Origin: Porogramme epimiltina
Lineage: Eukaryota; Basidiomycota; Agaricomycetes; Polyporales; Polyporaceae
Assembly: GCA_900155495.1 (NCBI GenBank)
Contig: FTLJ01001438.1
Span: 1-14,467, forward strand
Direction: 5' to 3'
DNA length: 14,467 nt
Of this stretch, positions 1 to 9,600 are shown one piece after another (position 1 is the first letter of the stretch; the number at the start of each line of letters is the position of its first letter). The translations under genes and the position numbers were made by a program. Under the pieces are notes generated by a model. The model was not told where the DNA came from, searched no databases, and saw nothing but the letters and a program-made list of their open reading frames with translations.

Positions 1-159
1 GAGCCAATAGAATCAATCCATCAATGATGGTGTCCGCAAATGACTAAGCATTCCGTTATGTAATCCACGCTTCCTCCATTGTAAATCCGATTCACTGCGT
101 AGAATCGGAATAGCGTCCTGACTCCTGAGTCTCTTTGCCTTCCTTGAACATTATCGAAT
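1..159 (+). promoter_or_regulatory. Upstream region of the trypsin-fold gene
   Basis: This stretch lies directly upstream of the first gene and holds no supported coding sequence. A CCAAT pentamer is visible at 4-8, about 150 nt before the ATG at 160. That fits a fungal CCAAT-box position, but a single pentamer is weak evidence. No TATA-like element is obvious near the start. Confidence 0.3.
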
Positions 160-2273
160 ATGGCCGAGGAGAAACGTGAGTGTCGCCAGTCTTCTGCCTA
201 TTGTAAGTTCCACTTACAAGCATTTTCTCAAGACATTACCCAAATCACGCCTCACGACCTGATGAAGGCTGGTCTCTGCCTCGATGGCAAGCCCCTTTCT
301 CGTTGTATGCGCCTGTCATCCTCGCTGATGCCCCCCTCCCTCGTAGTCACTTCCGAATTCGCCGCACAGACGTTCGCACTCCTGGAGAAGACACCCGAGC
401 TCCTCGCTGGCAAGTCCCCTTCGGCCTTACTTCAAAACTATACCACTTACCATTCTGTACTTAGGAATGACCATTTATATGTTCCAGTGTCAAACCCTTG
501 CGTCCCATCACATCCTTGGTCATCCTACCTTGCCTGTTAGTCCCACTCGTTCGATCCTCCCCAAACCCAACTTTCCGGAGACGTATTATCAAGTTGTCGC
601 TCCGAACCTCGTCAGCGAGTTCGAAAAAATCCATTTCTGGCATGGAGTCTCTGCAAACCCTCCCGAGCTCGTCTATCGCTCAGACCACGAAACGAACCCC
701 TTCCCGGTCCCGCCCCCTGGGGCAAGATTCTTCAAGATCGCAGCCAAGACGGCTCAGGGTGTCTTCAACACACCCCTTAACCTAGTATGGGGCATCGTTG
801 CACCCAAGATCATCCTCCTCTTCAAGGAGCGCGGCATCAAGTACTCTGCCCTCTTGCCAGTCCGCTTTTCATCCTACGACGAAGTGGGGAAGAAGACTCT
901 CGGCCCCATCACCCTCTGGATTTCGACGCATACCGGCCGTAACACGCCAGCGGAAGCCCGAGACGCCTCCCCTCACGTCCTTAAGATCCTTGAGGACCAC
1001 GGAGTTATAGGCGCGGTTACACAGTGGTACGAGGGAGAGGTGAAGAAGCTCGCCAGCCTTATGAAACCCACCGACTCCACCGACCCCACCTCCCACGTCC
1101 GTCGCACCTTGACGACTGCCCTTGGATTACCCCTCGCTACAGCGCAGATGCGGTCGGACGACGTGCAGGGTAGTCTGGGCTATTACTTCCACGAAGGCAT
1201 CGACAAGAATGGCAAACCCAGTGACAAGGTCTTGGGCCTCAGTTGCGCCCACGTCCTCCGCGCGAATACCACAGTCGACTACGAGTATGCTAGGGAACGC
1301 ACCGGCGCGCCTAAGCAGAAGGTTCGTGTTTGTGGCTTCCCTCGCTTTCAGCAGACCATCCAGGAGACCACGGATCTTATCGGCACGAAAGTCGAAGAGG
1401 TTATCGACTTGGCTACTGAAATAGCCGCTTTGGGGACTAGGGAGACAAAGGAGGGCAAGGACGAGGCGCGAGAGGCAGAGTCGACGTTGACACGCAAGAG
1501 GCAAGATTTGGAGAGACTGAAGCAGGACAACGTCATTCTCGAGAAGTTCTTGAAGGATGTCACCATCGATTGGGCCAACATCAATGCTCGTAACATCGGG
1601 TACGTTGATTACGCACCAAAGATCGACGTCAGAGTGGACGATTGCCACTATACGAGAGACTTTGCCACCTTCAAGCTAGAAGAGACAAAATTCCGGGATA
1701 ACTTCAGTGGGAACGTCGTCGACCTCGGTTTGTGCCGCTTATCTTTATTTGCGTGTTTATGTTGACTCGTCGAAATATTCTTCAGGCAAGAAATATACTC
1801 CCCAGGAACTCAAACTAATGTTCTGGACCAACACCGCCAACCGCTTAGGATACAAGTTCCCTGCCAATCGTTTGCTGAAGATCGGCGAGCCTCTCACGCG
1901 CGAGCTTCTCACCAAACCCGACTGTCTGGACGAGAACGGGGATCCTACGTACATCGTTGGAAAGATTGGCAGCAAGACTGGTCTCACGCTTGGACGCTAC
2001 TCCGGATTGGAGGGTTATATCAACCTGGAAAACGGCGTCGAGTCCAGGGAACTCGTCATCTATAATTACGACAAAACATCCGGCGATTTCTCTAACCATG
2101 GCGACTCTGGCTCGCTCGTCTGGACCGGCCACGGCGATGGGGTCGCCATCCTTCACTCAGGCATGCCGAGAGGTACGAACAACCATGTCACGTTCGGGAC
2201 GCCTCTATGGTGGATCATCCAGCAACTTCTGCACCATTACCCCAATGCCGTGTTCGACCGTAGGGCCTTCTAA
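160..2273 (+). CDS. Trypsin-fold (GDSGS) protein of a basidiomycete family of unknown function; 5' exon joins unresolved
   Basis: Seen: the main open exon runs to 1727, then an intron 1728-1785 (gtttgt...ttcag, 58 nt), then a last exon 1786-2273. The translation carries a trypsin-type triad: His in LSCAHVLRA (codon 1250-1252), Asp in TRDFATFKL (1658-1660) and Ser in NHGDSGSLV (2106-2108). Between His and Asp lies a charged helical, probably coiled-coil, insertion (about 1354-1560). No signal peptide or membrane segment is visible, so an intracellular protein is likely. The N-terminus starts at ATG 160 in another frame, and an intron must join the two frames. A GC-AG intron at 410-464 (gcaagt...cttag, 55 nt) has the right length and would do it. 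A further intron from 176 (gtgagt) to 220 or 232 is possible. Known: I recognise this architecture in many basidiomycete hypothetical proteins; substrate unknown. A frameshifted or pseudogene N-terminus is not excluded. Roughly 650 residues. Confidence 0.75.
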
Positions 2274-3182
2274 GCGCACGGATCGACAGCTCGCAGTATG
2301 CAACGCGTCAGAGCCGCCGACCGGCCTGACAGGCATGGGCTCGTCATCAGCAACGTCCCCCACCGTTGGCAACTGGCTGTCGCCCACCATGCCACCCGTC
2401 TACTCTCGAGCATACCATCATTACCCTGCCACGCCCTCGCTCTAGCAATAGGGGTGCCTCTCTCCGCCTCCGCCTCCTTCCCTTCTTGCGCTCGTCTTGG
2501 AATCTGGGCCCCTGCCTTTCGGATTCCCCTGGTCTCTGGTCTGGTATCTCCTCTAAGTGGCGGTGATGGCGTAGTTGAGATTAAATGGGGGCCGCCTTGG
2601 ACTTGATGGCTGCCGTGGGAGGACACCTCTGTAATTCCGGCCTCATTTTCCTCGCTCCTTCACCGGCGTACTGTATCCCCTCTCTCGAACGGACGTTCTC
2701 TCCCTTCTGTCTTCTGCCCCCCATCACATTCGGCTTCCTTCCCGTTCTCGCAGCGGGGGCCGGCCGGAATGCGTGTATACATCTGGGCACGGCGTACTGT
2801 GGAGTATTGAACATGTATCTACTTAGCAATGATCGGCTTCGCGAAAGTTCTCGTTGGGTGGCAGCGTGATCACATTGACAATGTCTGCTACACGCAAGGA
2901 GTCATCCGCGACTCCAGGCCTCGAGAGCGTGGAAATGTGACCGCGGCTCAACGGTACGATAATAACGCCTCGGACACACGAGACGCACGGGACCTGGGCT
3001 GGTCTGCGATCGCTGTTCGAAAATAGTATTTTCCACGTACACACGGGTCTAATGTACAGGGAGCCGGAAGGGGTAACGGTACAAGAAAGGGCACGAAAGG
3101 GCAAGGAACCTCGAAGACCAGGTTTCGGGAGAAGATCCGCCACGGCACCGAGGTGCGTGAGGGCGCGGACGCGCAAGGCACG
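2274..3182. other. Intergenic gap between two convergent genes, no supported gene
   Basis: About 0.9 kb separates the stop of the trypsin-fold gene from the stop of YTH1. It should contain the 3' UTRs and polyadenylation sites of both. Short open frames on both strands (for example 2585-2869 plus) have no recognisable domain, no convincing splice partners and atypical composition, so I do not call them. A 10-base repeat occurs at 2665-2674 and 2791-2800. An AT-rich inverted repeat lies at 3019-3033. Confidence 0.5.
3019..3033. repeat. AT-rich inverted repeat, 7-bp arms around one base
   Basis: The sequence GAAAATA-G-TATTTTC is a perfect inverted repeat. It lies about 150 nt downstream of the YTH1 stop in the transcribed direction of that gene, in otherwise GC-rich DNA. 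It could be part of the 3'-end region, but this is only positional inference. Confidence 0.35.
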
Positions 3183-4427
3183 TCATTGCTGCCGCTTGTT
3201 GTATGGCTTGTGGGAGTGGTGACGACAGTGATTCGCGTAGTGGCCCTTCTCGCCGCACTGTGGAAGACCGCGCGAACGGACACGCGTCATGAACACCGCG
3301 GACGGGGGTGACAGGCGAGGAGGCCAGGCTCTGGAGGCGGCACGCACCTTGTAGCACACAACGTCCTCCAAGTTTCTCCGCGGACCAGGAAGCCCCCCAG
3401 ATCCGCCCGCGCCTGGCGGGTGGGGCCCCGGGAAGCTCCCGCCACCGCCGCGGCCGTCGAAGTCCGCGTACCGACCGTATCCTGGAGGCGGCGGGCCGAG
3501 GTCCCGCACCGAGGGAGGCTCTGGGGGATCGTAGGACTTCGCCGGGGGGATACCAGGCTTCGGGCTGGTGCGCGCCACGAGGGGGAAGGTAACGGTCGGG
3601 TCAGTATGGAGACGACGGCGTTTCGCGGGGCGGGAGAAGAGGACTTACTGCCCACGGGGACATTCCGGGCCCATCGGACAGAACCCGGTGAGGTACAGCT
3701 TGCAGGCGACGCGCCGGACGTGCTTGCGGGGGCAGGTCGGGCCTGGGGACGGCGCGAGCGTAGGCGAGAGGGCGGAGATGAAGCGTCCGTGAGCGCGGGT
3801 GGACACGCGCCGCGAAAAATTGGGGCAGGAATAAGACGGAGGGGACGTACCGAGCTTGCAGAATCCACGGTTGTAGTCTGGGCACTCGACTTTGCGCTCC
3901 TTCGGGTGGGCGTAGAGGCACTCGTCGCCCGCGGAGCAGTACCCGTACTTGGCGTACCACCAGCACTCGGGCATTCGCCGAAGGTTGTACTCGTGTAGGA
4001 ACTCACATGCGTCTCCCTTCTTGCACAGCCCGCGTAGCCAATGCTTGCAGACCGTTGCGAGGCGTTCACGCTCGCGCGGGTGCGTCGGGAGCTGCTTGGG
4101 AGGCTGGAAATTCTGCGCGGACGGCTGCGTGTGCCGCAGCGGGCAGTGAAGGGGCCCAAGCGGACATCCTGCTGTAAGTGACAGTCGACATATTTGGTCG
4201 TCTAGAAGGTGGTTCGTTCTCGGGGTTAGATCGAGACGTCTAGTGAGGTCCGAGAAGAGAGGGCGGAGGGAGAGGGTGGGGAATCACTGGTGTTCAGGAG
4301 GATGCTTGCCTTTGTCTAGCTTAATGCCAAGGTCATTTTTGATGAAGTTCTCTTCGACAAAGTTATTTTGATGAAACTTAGGGCTGATAATGTCCTGCAG
4401 GGCAGTAGGAAGAGCAGCAGTCGTCAT
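3183..4427 (-). CDS. YTH1: mRNA 3'-end-processing protein YTH1 / CPSF30 (five CCCH fingers plus zinc knuckle)
   Basis: Role (family knowledge): RNA-binding subunit of the nuclear cleavage and polyadenylation factor that recognises the poly(A) signal. Exons on the minus strand: 4427-4310, 4201-3851, 3742-3649, 3564-3348, 3257-3183; 855 nt, 284 residues. Seen: CCCH fingers at C44/C52/C59/H63, C91/C99/C105/H109, C119/C128/C134/H138, C146/C154/C160/H164 and C170/C178/C184/H188; then a Pro/Gly-rich linker and one CCHC knuckle C258/C261/H266/C271 (CYKCGEKGHYANHC). Human CPSF30 is about 269 residues and also has a knuckle; yeast Yth1 is shorter. The start gives the expected N-terminal block ending LGIKLDK. 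The first intron (4309-4202) is GC-AG, with donor AAAG|GCAAGC and a CTAAC branch site. The last two introns interrupt finger 5 and the knuckle. Tandem with and 218 bp downstream of the PHA2-like gene. Confidence 0.97.
4202..4309 (-). other. YTH1: GC-AG intron 1 of YTH1
   Basis: Read on the minus strand, the exon ends LDK plus one G and the intron begins GCAAGC. It contains CTAAC and ends CTTCTAG. Removing these 108 nt joins LGIKLDK to DDQICRLS and restores the first Cys of finger 1. The only GT donor nearby (GTGATT, at about 4287) would give the wrong frame. The non-canonical donor is therefore forced by the reading frame. Confidence 0.8.
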
Positions 4428-4645
4428 TGTGTGGCACGTAGGTCAGTGCGCAAGGAGAGTCGCAATTAAGCGCCCATAATCACTCATCCATACGTCGGGA
4501 ATTGCCGCTAACAGTAATTCTTCCTCATCCCGCAGCTGACTAAGAACACACTCTAATCCTGTCGGAACCTTTACCACAAGGTTAGCAGAGGCGAAAGAGT
4601 CATCGGCGTCCAAGAATATGTATCGGTTGAGAGGTTATATTATCA
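4428..4645 (-). promoter_or_regulatory. Tandem spacer: PHA2 3' end and YTH1 promoter
   Basis: This 218-bp gap lies between the stop codon of the prephenate dehydratase gene and the ATG of YTH1, both on the minus strand. It must hold the polyadenylation site of the first and the core promoter of the second. No TATA box stands out. It carries no open frame worth calling. Confidence 0.5.
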
Positions 4646-5802
4646 TCACCAAACTCCTAACAAAACACCTTCTCCACCCGCCGACTCGATCCCGTCTAGC
4701 CCATACTTGATTCTCTGGAGCCACTCGTTCTCACTGAAGCTCTCCGTGCTGGGTGACACAGGAAGTGTCAGGTCCCCTAGCTCGATGAAATACACGTCAT
4801 CGAACGGAATGCTGTTGAGCGAAGGCCGTCGGTCGATCCGGAGAGTAGGGCAGCCAAACGTCGTGAGCAGCGTGCTCATGACCATGCGTGTGAGCCGACT
4901 CGGCGCGGGTTGCTCTTCCTCCTTGGAATGTTGGAGCTGGTTGCTAACCCGCACAAGAGCCCGTTGCCTCCGCATCTCACGTTTGTTTCCGGGAAGCGGT
5001 GCATCTAAGGAGTTCGAGAGGATGAAGAAGCAGGTGGTATTGGCTATACAGATGTTAGGAGCTTTGCGACAATTGAGGGGAAGTAATGACACTCACAAGC
5101 CTCATTCTGGATGCCCCTAAACAGGATTTCGAGATCTTCGAATGATTCCGCACAGTGGACAGAACAGATCGCGGCGCTCTCGGGCTCGCCGGTCCCCAGG
5201 CCGCAGTTCAGAATAGCTCTGGCTGCGGCGGATGTAGATGGGACCTTCATGCGAGCGGCATTGGGCAGGTACTCGGACAGGAAGTTAGAGCACTGCCCCA
5301 AGGCCTGGACAATGGGTCAATGGTGGTTCAAATGCTGCGGGTACTTGGCAGTTAACCTGCTCGTGACTCATGACTCTCTCCACATCTTGCAATTTGACAC
5401 CACGTCGGACGACCAGACAGTGCTTGATCGCGAGGGTGATTTGACCCCTCACAAAAACCGACTTTCCTGCTTTGTCACTGCGGAGTGAATCATATGTCTC
5501 TGTCACGTAGCCGTGGACGCTGTTTTCCTGCGGAATGACGGCGAAGGGAATGTCCTCAGAAACAGCATTGAACACGGCTGCGGATACGTCAGCACGCGGG
5601 CGGCGAATAGGAGAAGAATATGCACCGGCGATCGTGGGCTGTTCCGTATACTGGACGGCCTCGTCGAACCTCTCCAAGGCACACTGTACGGGTGCACAGG
5701 AGTCAGGAGGGCTGTCACGAAGAAGGCGAGCGCGCTGACCTGGTGGGAGTAGGATCCGGACGGGCCGAGAAAAGCTAGTCTCGGCAGAGGGTGGTCTCCC
5801 AT
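4646..5802 (-). CDS. PHA2: Prephenate dehydratase (PHA2-like) with C-terminal ACT-like domain
   Basis: Role (family knowledge): converts prephenate to phenylpyruvate by decarboxylation and dehydration, the step toward phenylalanine. Exons on the minus strand: 5802-5740, 5683-5626, 5577-5357, 5304-5097, 5043-4646; 948 nt, 315 residues. Seen: N-terminal LAFLGPSGSYSHQ, then FAVIPQENSVHG (about 52-63), HEQALGQC, and a C-terminal ACT-like region with LRIDRRPS and DDVYFIEL that resembles the phenylalanine-binding ESRP region of the family. The usual active-site motif Thr-Arg-Phe reads Thr187-Cys188-Phe189 here (Cys codon 5032-5030). Intron 5625-5578 is 48 nt and free of stops; splicing it restores PTIAAVFNAVS. 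I chose ATG 5802 because it puts the conserved block at residue 9; an in-frame ATG at 5865 would add 21 residues that look untypical. Divergent from the M16 protease gene. Confidence 0.95.
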
Positions 5803-6514
5803 GGCGTTCGCGAGGACCCGAGTCGAGCCGGATCGGAGTCTTGGTGGCGAGTCGAGAGCGAGCACGGATGTGAGTGGTGGAGCGTTGCTAAGCTCGGGCG
5901 GCGTACAATTGTGAGAAAGTCACCGTGGCACGTCGTGGTTATAGCGAGGCCCGGGACTGGTGTCGGAAGGGAAGGGTGGGTGTGACCGGTGCTGGTCGGA
6001 TGTTGCGGGTTGTGCAATCTCTGCGCAGCTTGAAGCATTGGCGGTGAACGGACTAGTGGCTACTCAGTTGGTACGAAAAGGGCGCCCGAATGGGCGAAGC
6101 TAATCAATAGTAGGGCAGTCTCGTCAACGGTGGCACCTGACATCATCCAGACACCCGCATGCTATCTGATGAGGCCCCGACATCTTCTCTGTCTCCCAAA
6201 GCGCGTTTCGCCGCGACTGAGCAGCGCCCCGAGGTGTTGCGGCCGCTACACATCATCCCCTGTGTCCGGCCACAGCCTGAGACATGCCGCCGGATGCTGG
6301 GAGACGCGGGGGCTCGCCGGGGCGGAGAGAGAGGCACGTGAGCGGGAAAAGACGACGCGGCTGTGTGGCGTTTGGGAGCGACCCACGTACGACTACGCGC
6401 GGGCAGCCTCGAGGAGCTGTCGGTCGGTCTCCTTAACTGGGTATTCTCGTTCTGCTCCCCTGGGCTTTTCTATTATCTCGGTTCTTGCCGGCTGCAGCAC
6501 GGCCTGTTTGCTGG
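5803..6514. promoter_or_regulatory. Divergent promoter region between PHA2 and the M16 protease gene
   Basis: About 0.7 kb separates the two divergent starts and should hold both promoters and 5' UTRs. A CACGTG palindrome lies at 6335-6340, the core of bHLH-type (E-box) sites in fungi; one six-base match is expected by chance fairly often. Short upstream ATGs occur on the plus strand (for example 6159 and 6281) and would form small upstream reading frames if transcription starts that far up. No conserved protein is encoded here. Confidence 0.45.
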
Positions 6515-6649
6515 ATGCCCCTGCTCTCCCGCCTCTTCGCCGCCACAAGCCAGTCCTCCAGGCTCCTACGTTCCCTTCCTCGATCCCCTCCCCGCCCTTA
6601 TATTTCAAGACTCGCACGTCCTTTCCCACACCGCAACTTGTATACTAGC
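6515..6649 (+). other. Candidate mitochondrial presequence at the N-terminus of the M16 protease
   Basis: The frame of the M16 gene is open upstream of ATG 6650 to an in-frame ATG at 6515. The 45 added residues contain eight Arg and no Asp or Glu, and are rich in Ser, Leu and Pro. They begin MPLLSRLFAATSQSSRLL and end RLARPFPHRNLYTS, just before the second Met. That is the usual composition of a fungal matrix-targeting signal. The caveat is that C/T-rich promoter DNA read in this frame can also give Ser, Leu, Pro and Arg. Confidence 0.5.
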
Positions 6650-9600
6650 ATGCCCGCCCTTGCAAACCATGTTTCCCCGAACATCAAGCCGCTCGAGACT
6701 CATGGCAACTTCGATCTCATCAAACAGTTTAAGCTCGATTTCGCGGACATCCGTGTCTCCAAATGGAAAAGCCGTGCTTCTGGCCTTTCTGTAGTACACT
6801 TGGACTACGATGGTGTGTTGTGCTACTTTCTAAAGACCGTCAAGATATTCACTGTGGCGTACAGCTCCCCTCGTGAATGGTTATTTCGTCGTCGGTACCG
6901 AAAGTAAGACATGTTGTCAGTCCGGAGCGTATAATCATGTACTCACCAGTGTGATAGTCTTCAATGATAGCGGCTGTCCTCATACGTTGGAGCAGTGAGT
7001 CAATTGCCTCGTGTGGTGCTTCCACGACTCAGAACTTCCCAGTCTCGTCTTCATGGGCTCCGAGAAGTACCCATACAAGGGCATCATAGACCATCTTGCC
7101 AACCGCGGCTTTTCCAATGGGACAAATGCATGGACCGACACCGATCACACGGCATACACCGTTTCTACAGCTGGCGAACAAGGCTTCCTACAGCTTCTCC
7201 CGATCTATGTGGATCACATTCTCTACCCTACCCTTACAAAGGCCGGCTTCGTCACAGAAGTGAGCCGGTGCATTACTGCTCGTTTATTGTTGCTCAATTA
7301 TTGCAGGTACATCATATAGACGGGAAAGGTCAGGATTCTGGTGTGGTATACAGCGAAATGCAGGGCCGCGAAAATACCTCTGGAGATCTTATGGCTCTTA
7401 GGTGAGGCAGGAATCCTTAATATGTCCCCATTTTCTAATTACTTGGGTCTGTTAGGATGCAACGCCTGCTTAATCCTCCCGGGAGTGCATATCGTAGCGA
7501 AACTGGTGGTCTGATGGAGGCGCTCCGTGTACTGACAGTAGAGCAGAGTAAGTGTATGCCTTTGCTTCCCCTATATTCTTTGGTCTCACGTGCGCCGACC
7601 AGTCCGGGAATATCACCACAAATACTACGTCCCTCACAATCTGACACTCATTATCACGGGGAAGTTGGCTTCGGGTACCTCATCTCTCCTCGACGTTGTC
7701 CAAACCCAGGTCGAACCCACGATCGCGAAGCACGGCCAAGCCAACGGGCCTAAACCTACGGGCTGGAAACGACCCTTCCTGGAGACCTCAAGTGCCGACC
7801 GCCAGCCCATTACGAAGACTGTAAAGGAGACTGTCGAGTTCCCCGAGAAGGACGAGAGCGTCGGAGAGCTCCAAATTGCATTCCTCGGCCCGCCGCCCAC
7901 AGCCTTCTTGGAGAGGAAGGCACTCGACATTCTCGGATTATACCTGACGTCTTCACCCGTCGCGCCGCTGAACAAGGAGTATGTTGAGATTGAGAACCCT
8001 CTGTGGTATGTCGACATACCTAGACTCAATGCGCGGTTTCCCGACTAACAAGTGCTTCGCGTCGCACAGCACATACATCTACTTTAGCGAGGACACGCGT
8101 GCGAGTTACGTGGACCTTCCTGTCTACGTTGGATCCGTTCCGAAAGAGCACATTGACACATTCGATGAGAGGCTGAACGCGAGTCTGAAGCGGATCGTCG
8201 ACGAAGGCATCGACATGGACAGAATGGACATGGTCATTGGTCGGGACGAGAGACAGGTAAGCTTCCTGGACTCGGCAACATTTCATTTGGCTTACGTTCC
8301 GGTAGCTCCGCAGCAAACTCGAGTCTTCTCAAGGTGACACCTTTTCGGGCAACGTGATCACGGACTCCCTCTACGGCTCCGAGGATGGCTCGCATCTCGC
8401 GCCATCTATGGACGAAATCAACCAGTACGCCGAGCTTAAGCGGTGGACGAGCCAGCAGTGGGCGGACCTCCTGCGGAAGTAAGGCGCTGTTAGAACCTCG
8501 GATGCGACGTATATTGACGTATCTGCTGTTCAGGTATTACGTCGATCCGCCACGCATCGTGGTTCTTGGAAAGCCGTCAGGGGAGATGGCCGACAGGCTC
8601 GACCGCGAGGAGAAGGCACGCGTCGCAGCCCAGCAAGAACGCCTTGGGCCTGCCGGTATTGCGGAGTGCGAGCGCGAGCTTGAGGCGGCGAAGAAGGAGC
8701 ACGAACGGGAGATCCCGACGGAGATCCTAACATCGTTCCCCGTCCCAGACGTGAAGAGCATTGCGTGGATCCCTGTACAGAGCGTGCAGGAGAAACATGG
8801 ACAGAACGGGCGCACGCCTACAGTGGCGACGAACAACACCGAGCTCGCGAAGCACATCGAAAGCGACGGGGCTCCCCTCCCATTCTTCGTCCAGTATGAC
8901 CATGTCAAGGTGAGTTTGTGTAACGCGAACCTCGTTGAAGTCATGGTCTGACCCTCCACCGGCGCAGTCCGACTTCGTGACTGTTCATGCTTACTTCTCT
9001 CTGGCCAAGCTCCCAGAACGCCTTCGCCCGTGAGTAGTCTCCATATATGCGTTGAAATGTCGTGCTGAAGTGCAATCGCAGGCACATGACTGTGTATCTC
9101 TCTGCGTTCTTCTCTCTTCCAGTCAAGCGGAGCACTGGCGAGCGTCTCAATCACGAGGAGGTCGTCCACAGGCTCGATAGTGACACCGTCTCGTACGAGG
9201 TTGCGCTCGGCGTTAGCGGCAGCTTCACGGAGACGATGCGCGTCAGCATCAAGGTTGACAGGGATCTTTACGAGACATCAGTTGCGTGGCTCAAGGACCT
9301 CGTCTACGGCAGCGAGTTCGACAAGGATCGGTATGTCACACCTCCGAGAGTGTGATTACGCAGCCGAGCTTACGTCTCTCTCCAACATAGCCTGCAGGTC
9401 AACATTGCGAAGATTCAACAGTCCCTTCCCGAGATGAAGCGCGATGGCGATACTGTGCTTAGCTCCATCTCACACGAGTTGCTATATGCCGAGAGCTCGA
9501 CGTCGCGTATGGGCAGCGTTGTACCCCAGATGGAGTTCATCCCCAAACTTGCGCAGCAACTCCAGGAGGCCCCCGCGGAGGTACTGAAGGACTTCGAGGA

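Noticed and set aside
2585..2869. Possible 94-residue hydrophobic small protein
   Set aside because: It has a plausible length but no domain, no clear promoter or homologue, and lies in a convergent gap where 3' UTRs are expected. Transcript data would be needed to call it.
3287..4159. A 290-codon open frame on the minus strand
   Set aside because: It runs through exons and introns of YTH1 in the wrong frame. The zinc fingers are read only in the spliced frame.
4597..4603. Gcn4-like motif ATGACTCTT on the minus strand between PHA2 and YTH1
   Set aside because: It lies downstream of PHA2 rather than in its promoter, and YTH1 is not an amino-acid gene. A similar TGACTCAT at about 5365 is inside PHA2 coding sequence. 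Chance matches are likely.
6083..6096. Inverted repeat CGCCC-GAAT-GGGCG in the divergent promoter
   Set aside because: Five-base GC arms are common in DNA of this composition, and nothing else supports a functional site.
6130..6648. Open frame of 172 codons upstream of the M16 start
   Set aside because: It is in a different frame from the M16 gene, has no domain, and overlaps the presequence region. At best it contains upstream reading frames in a 5' UTR.
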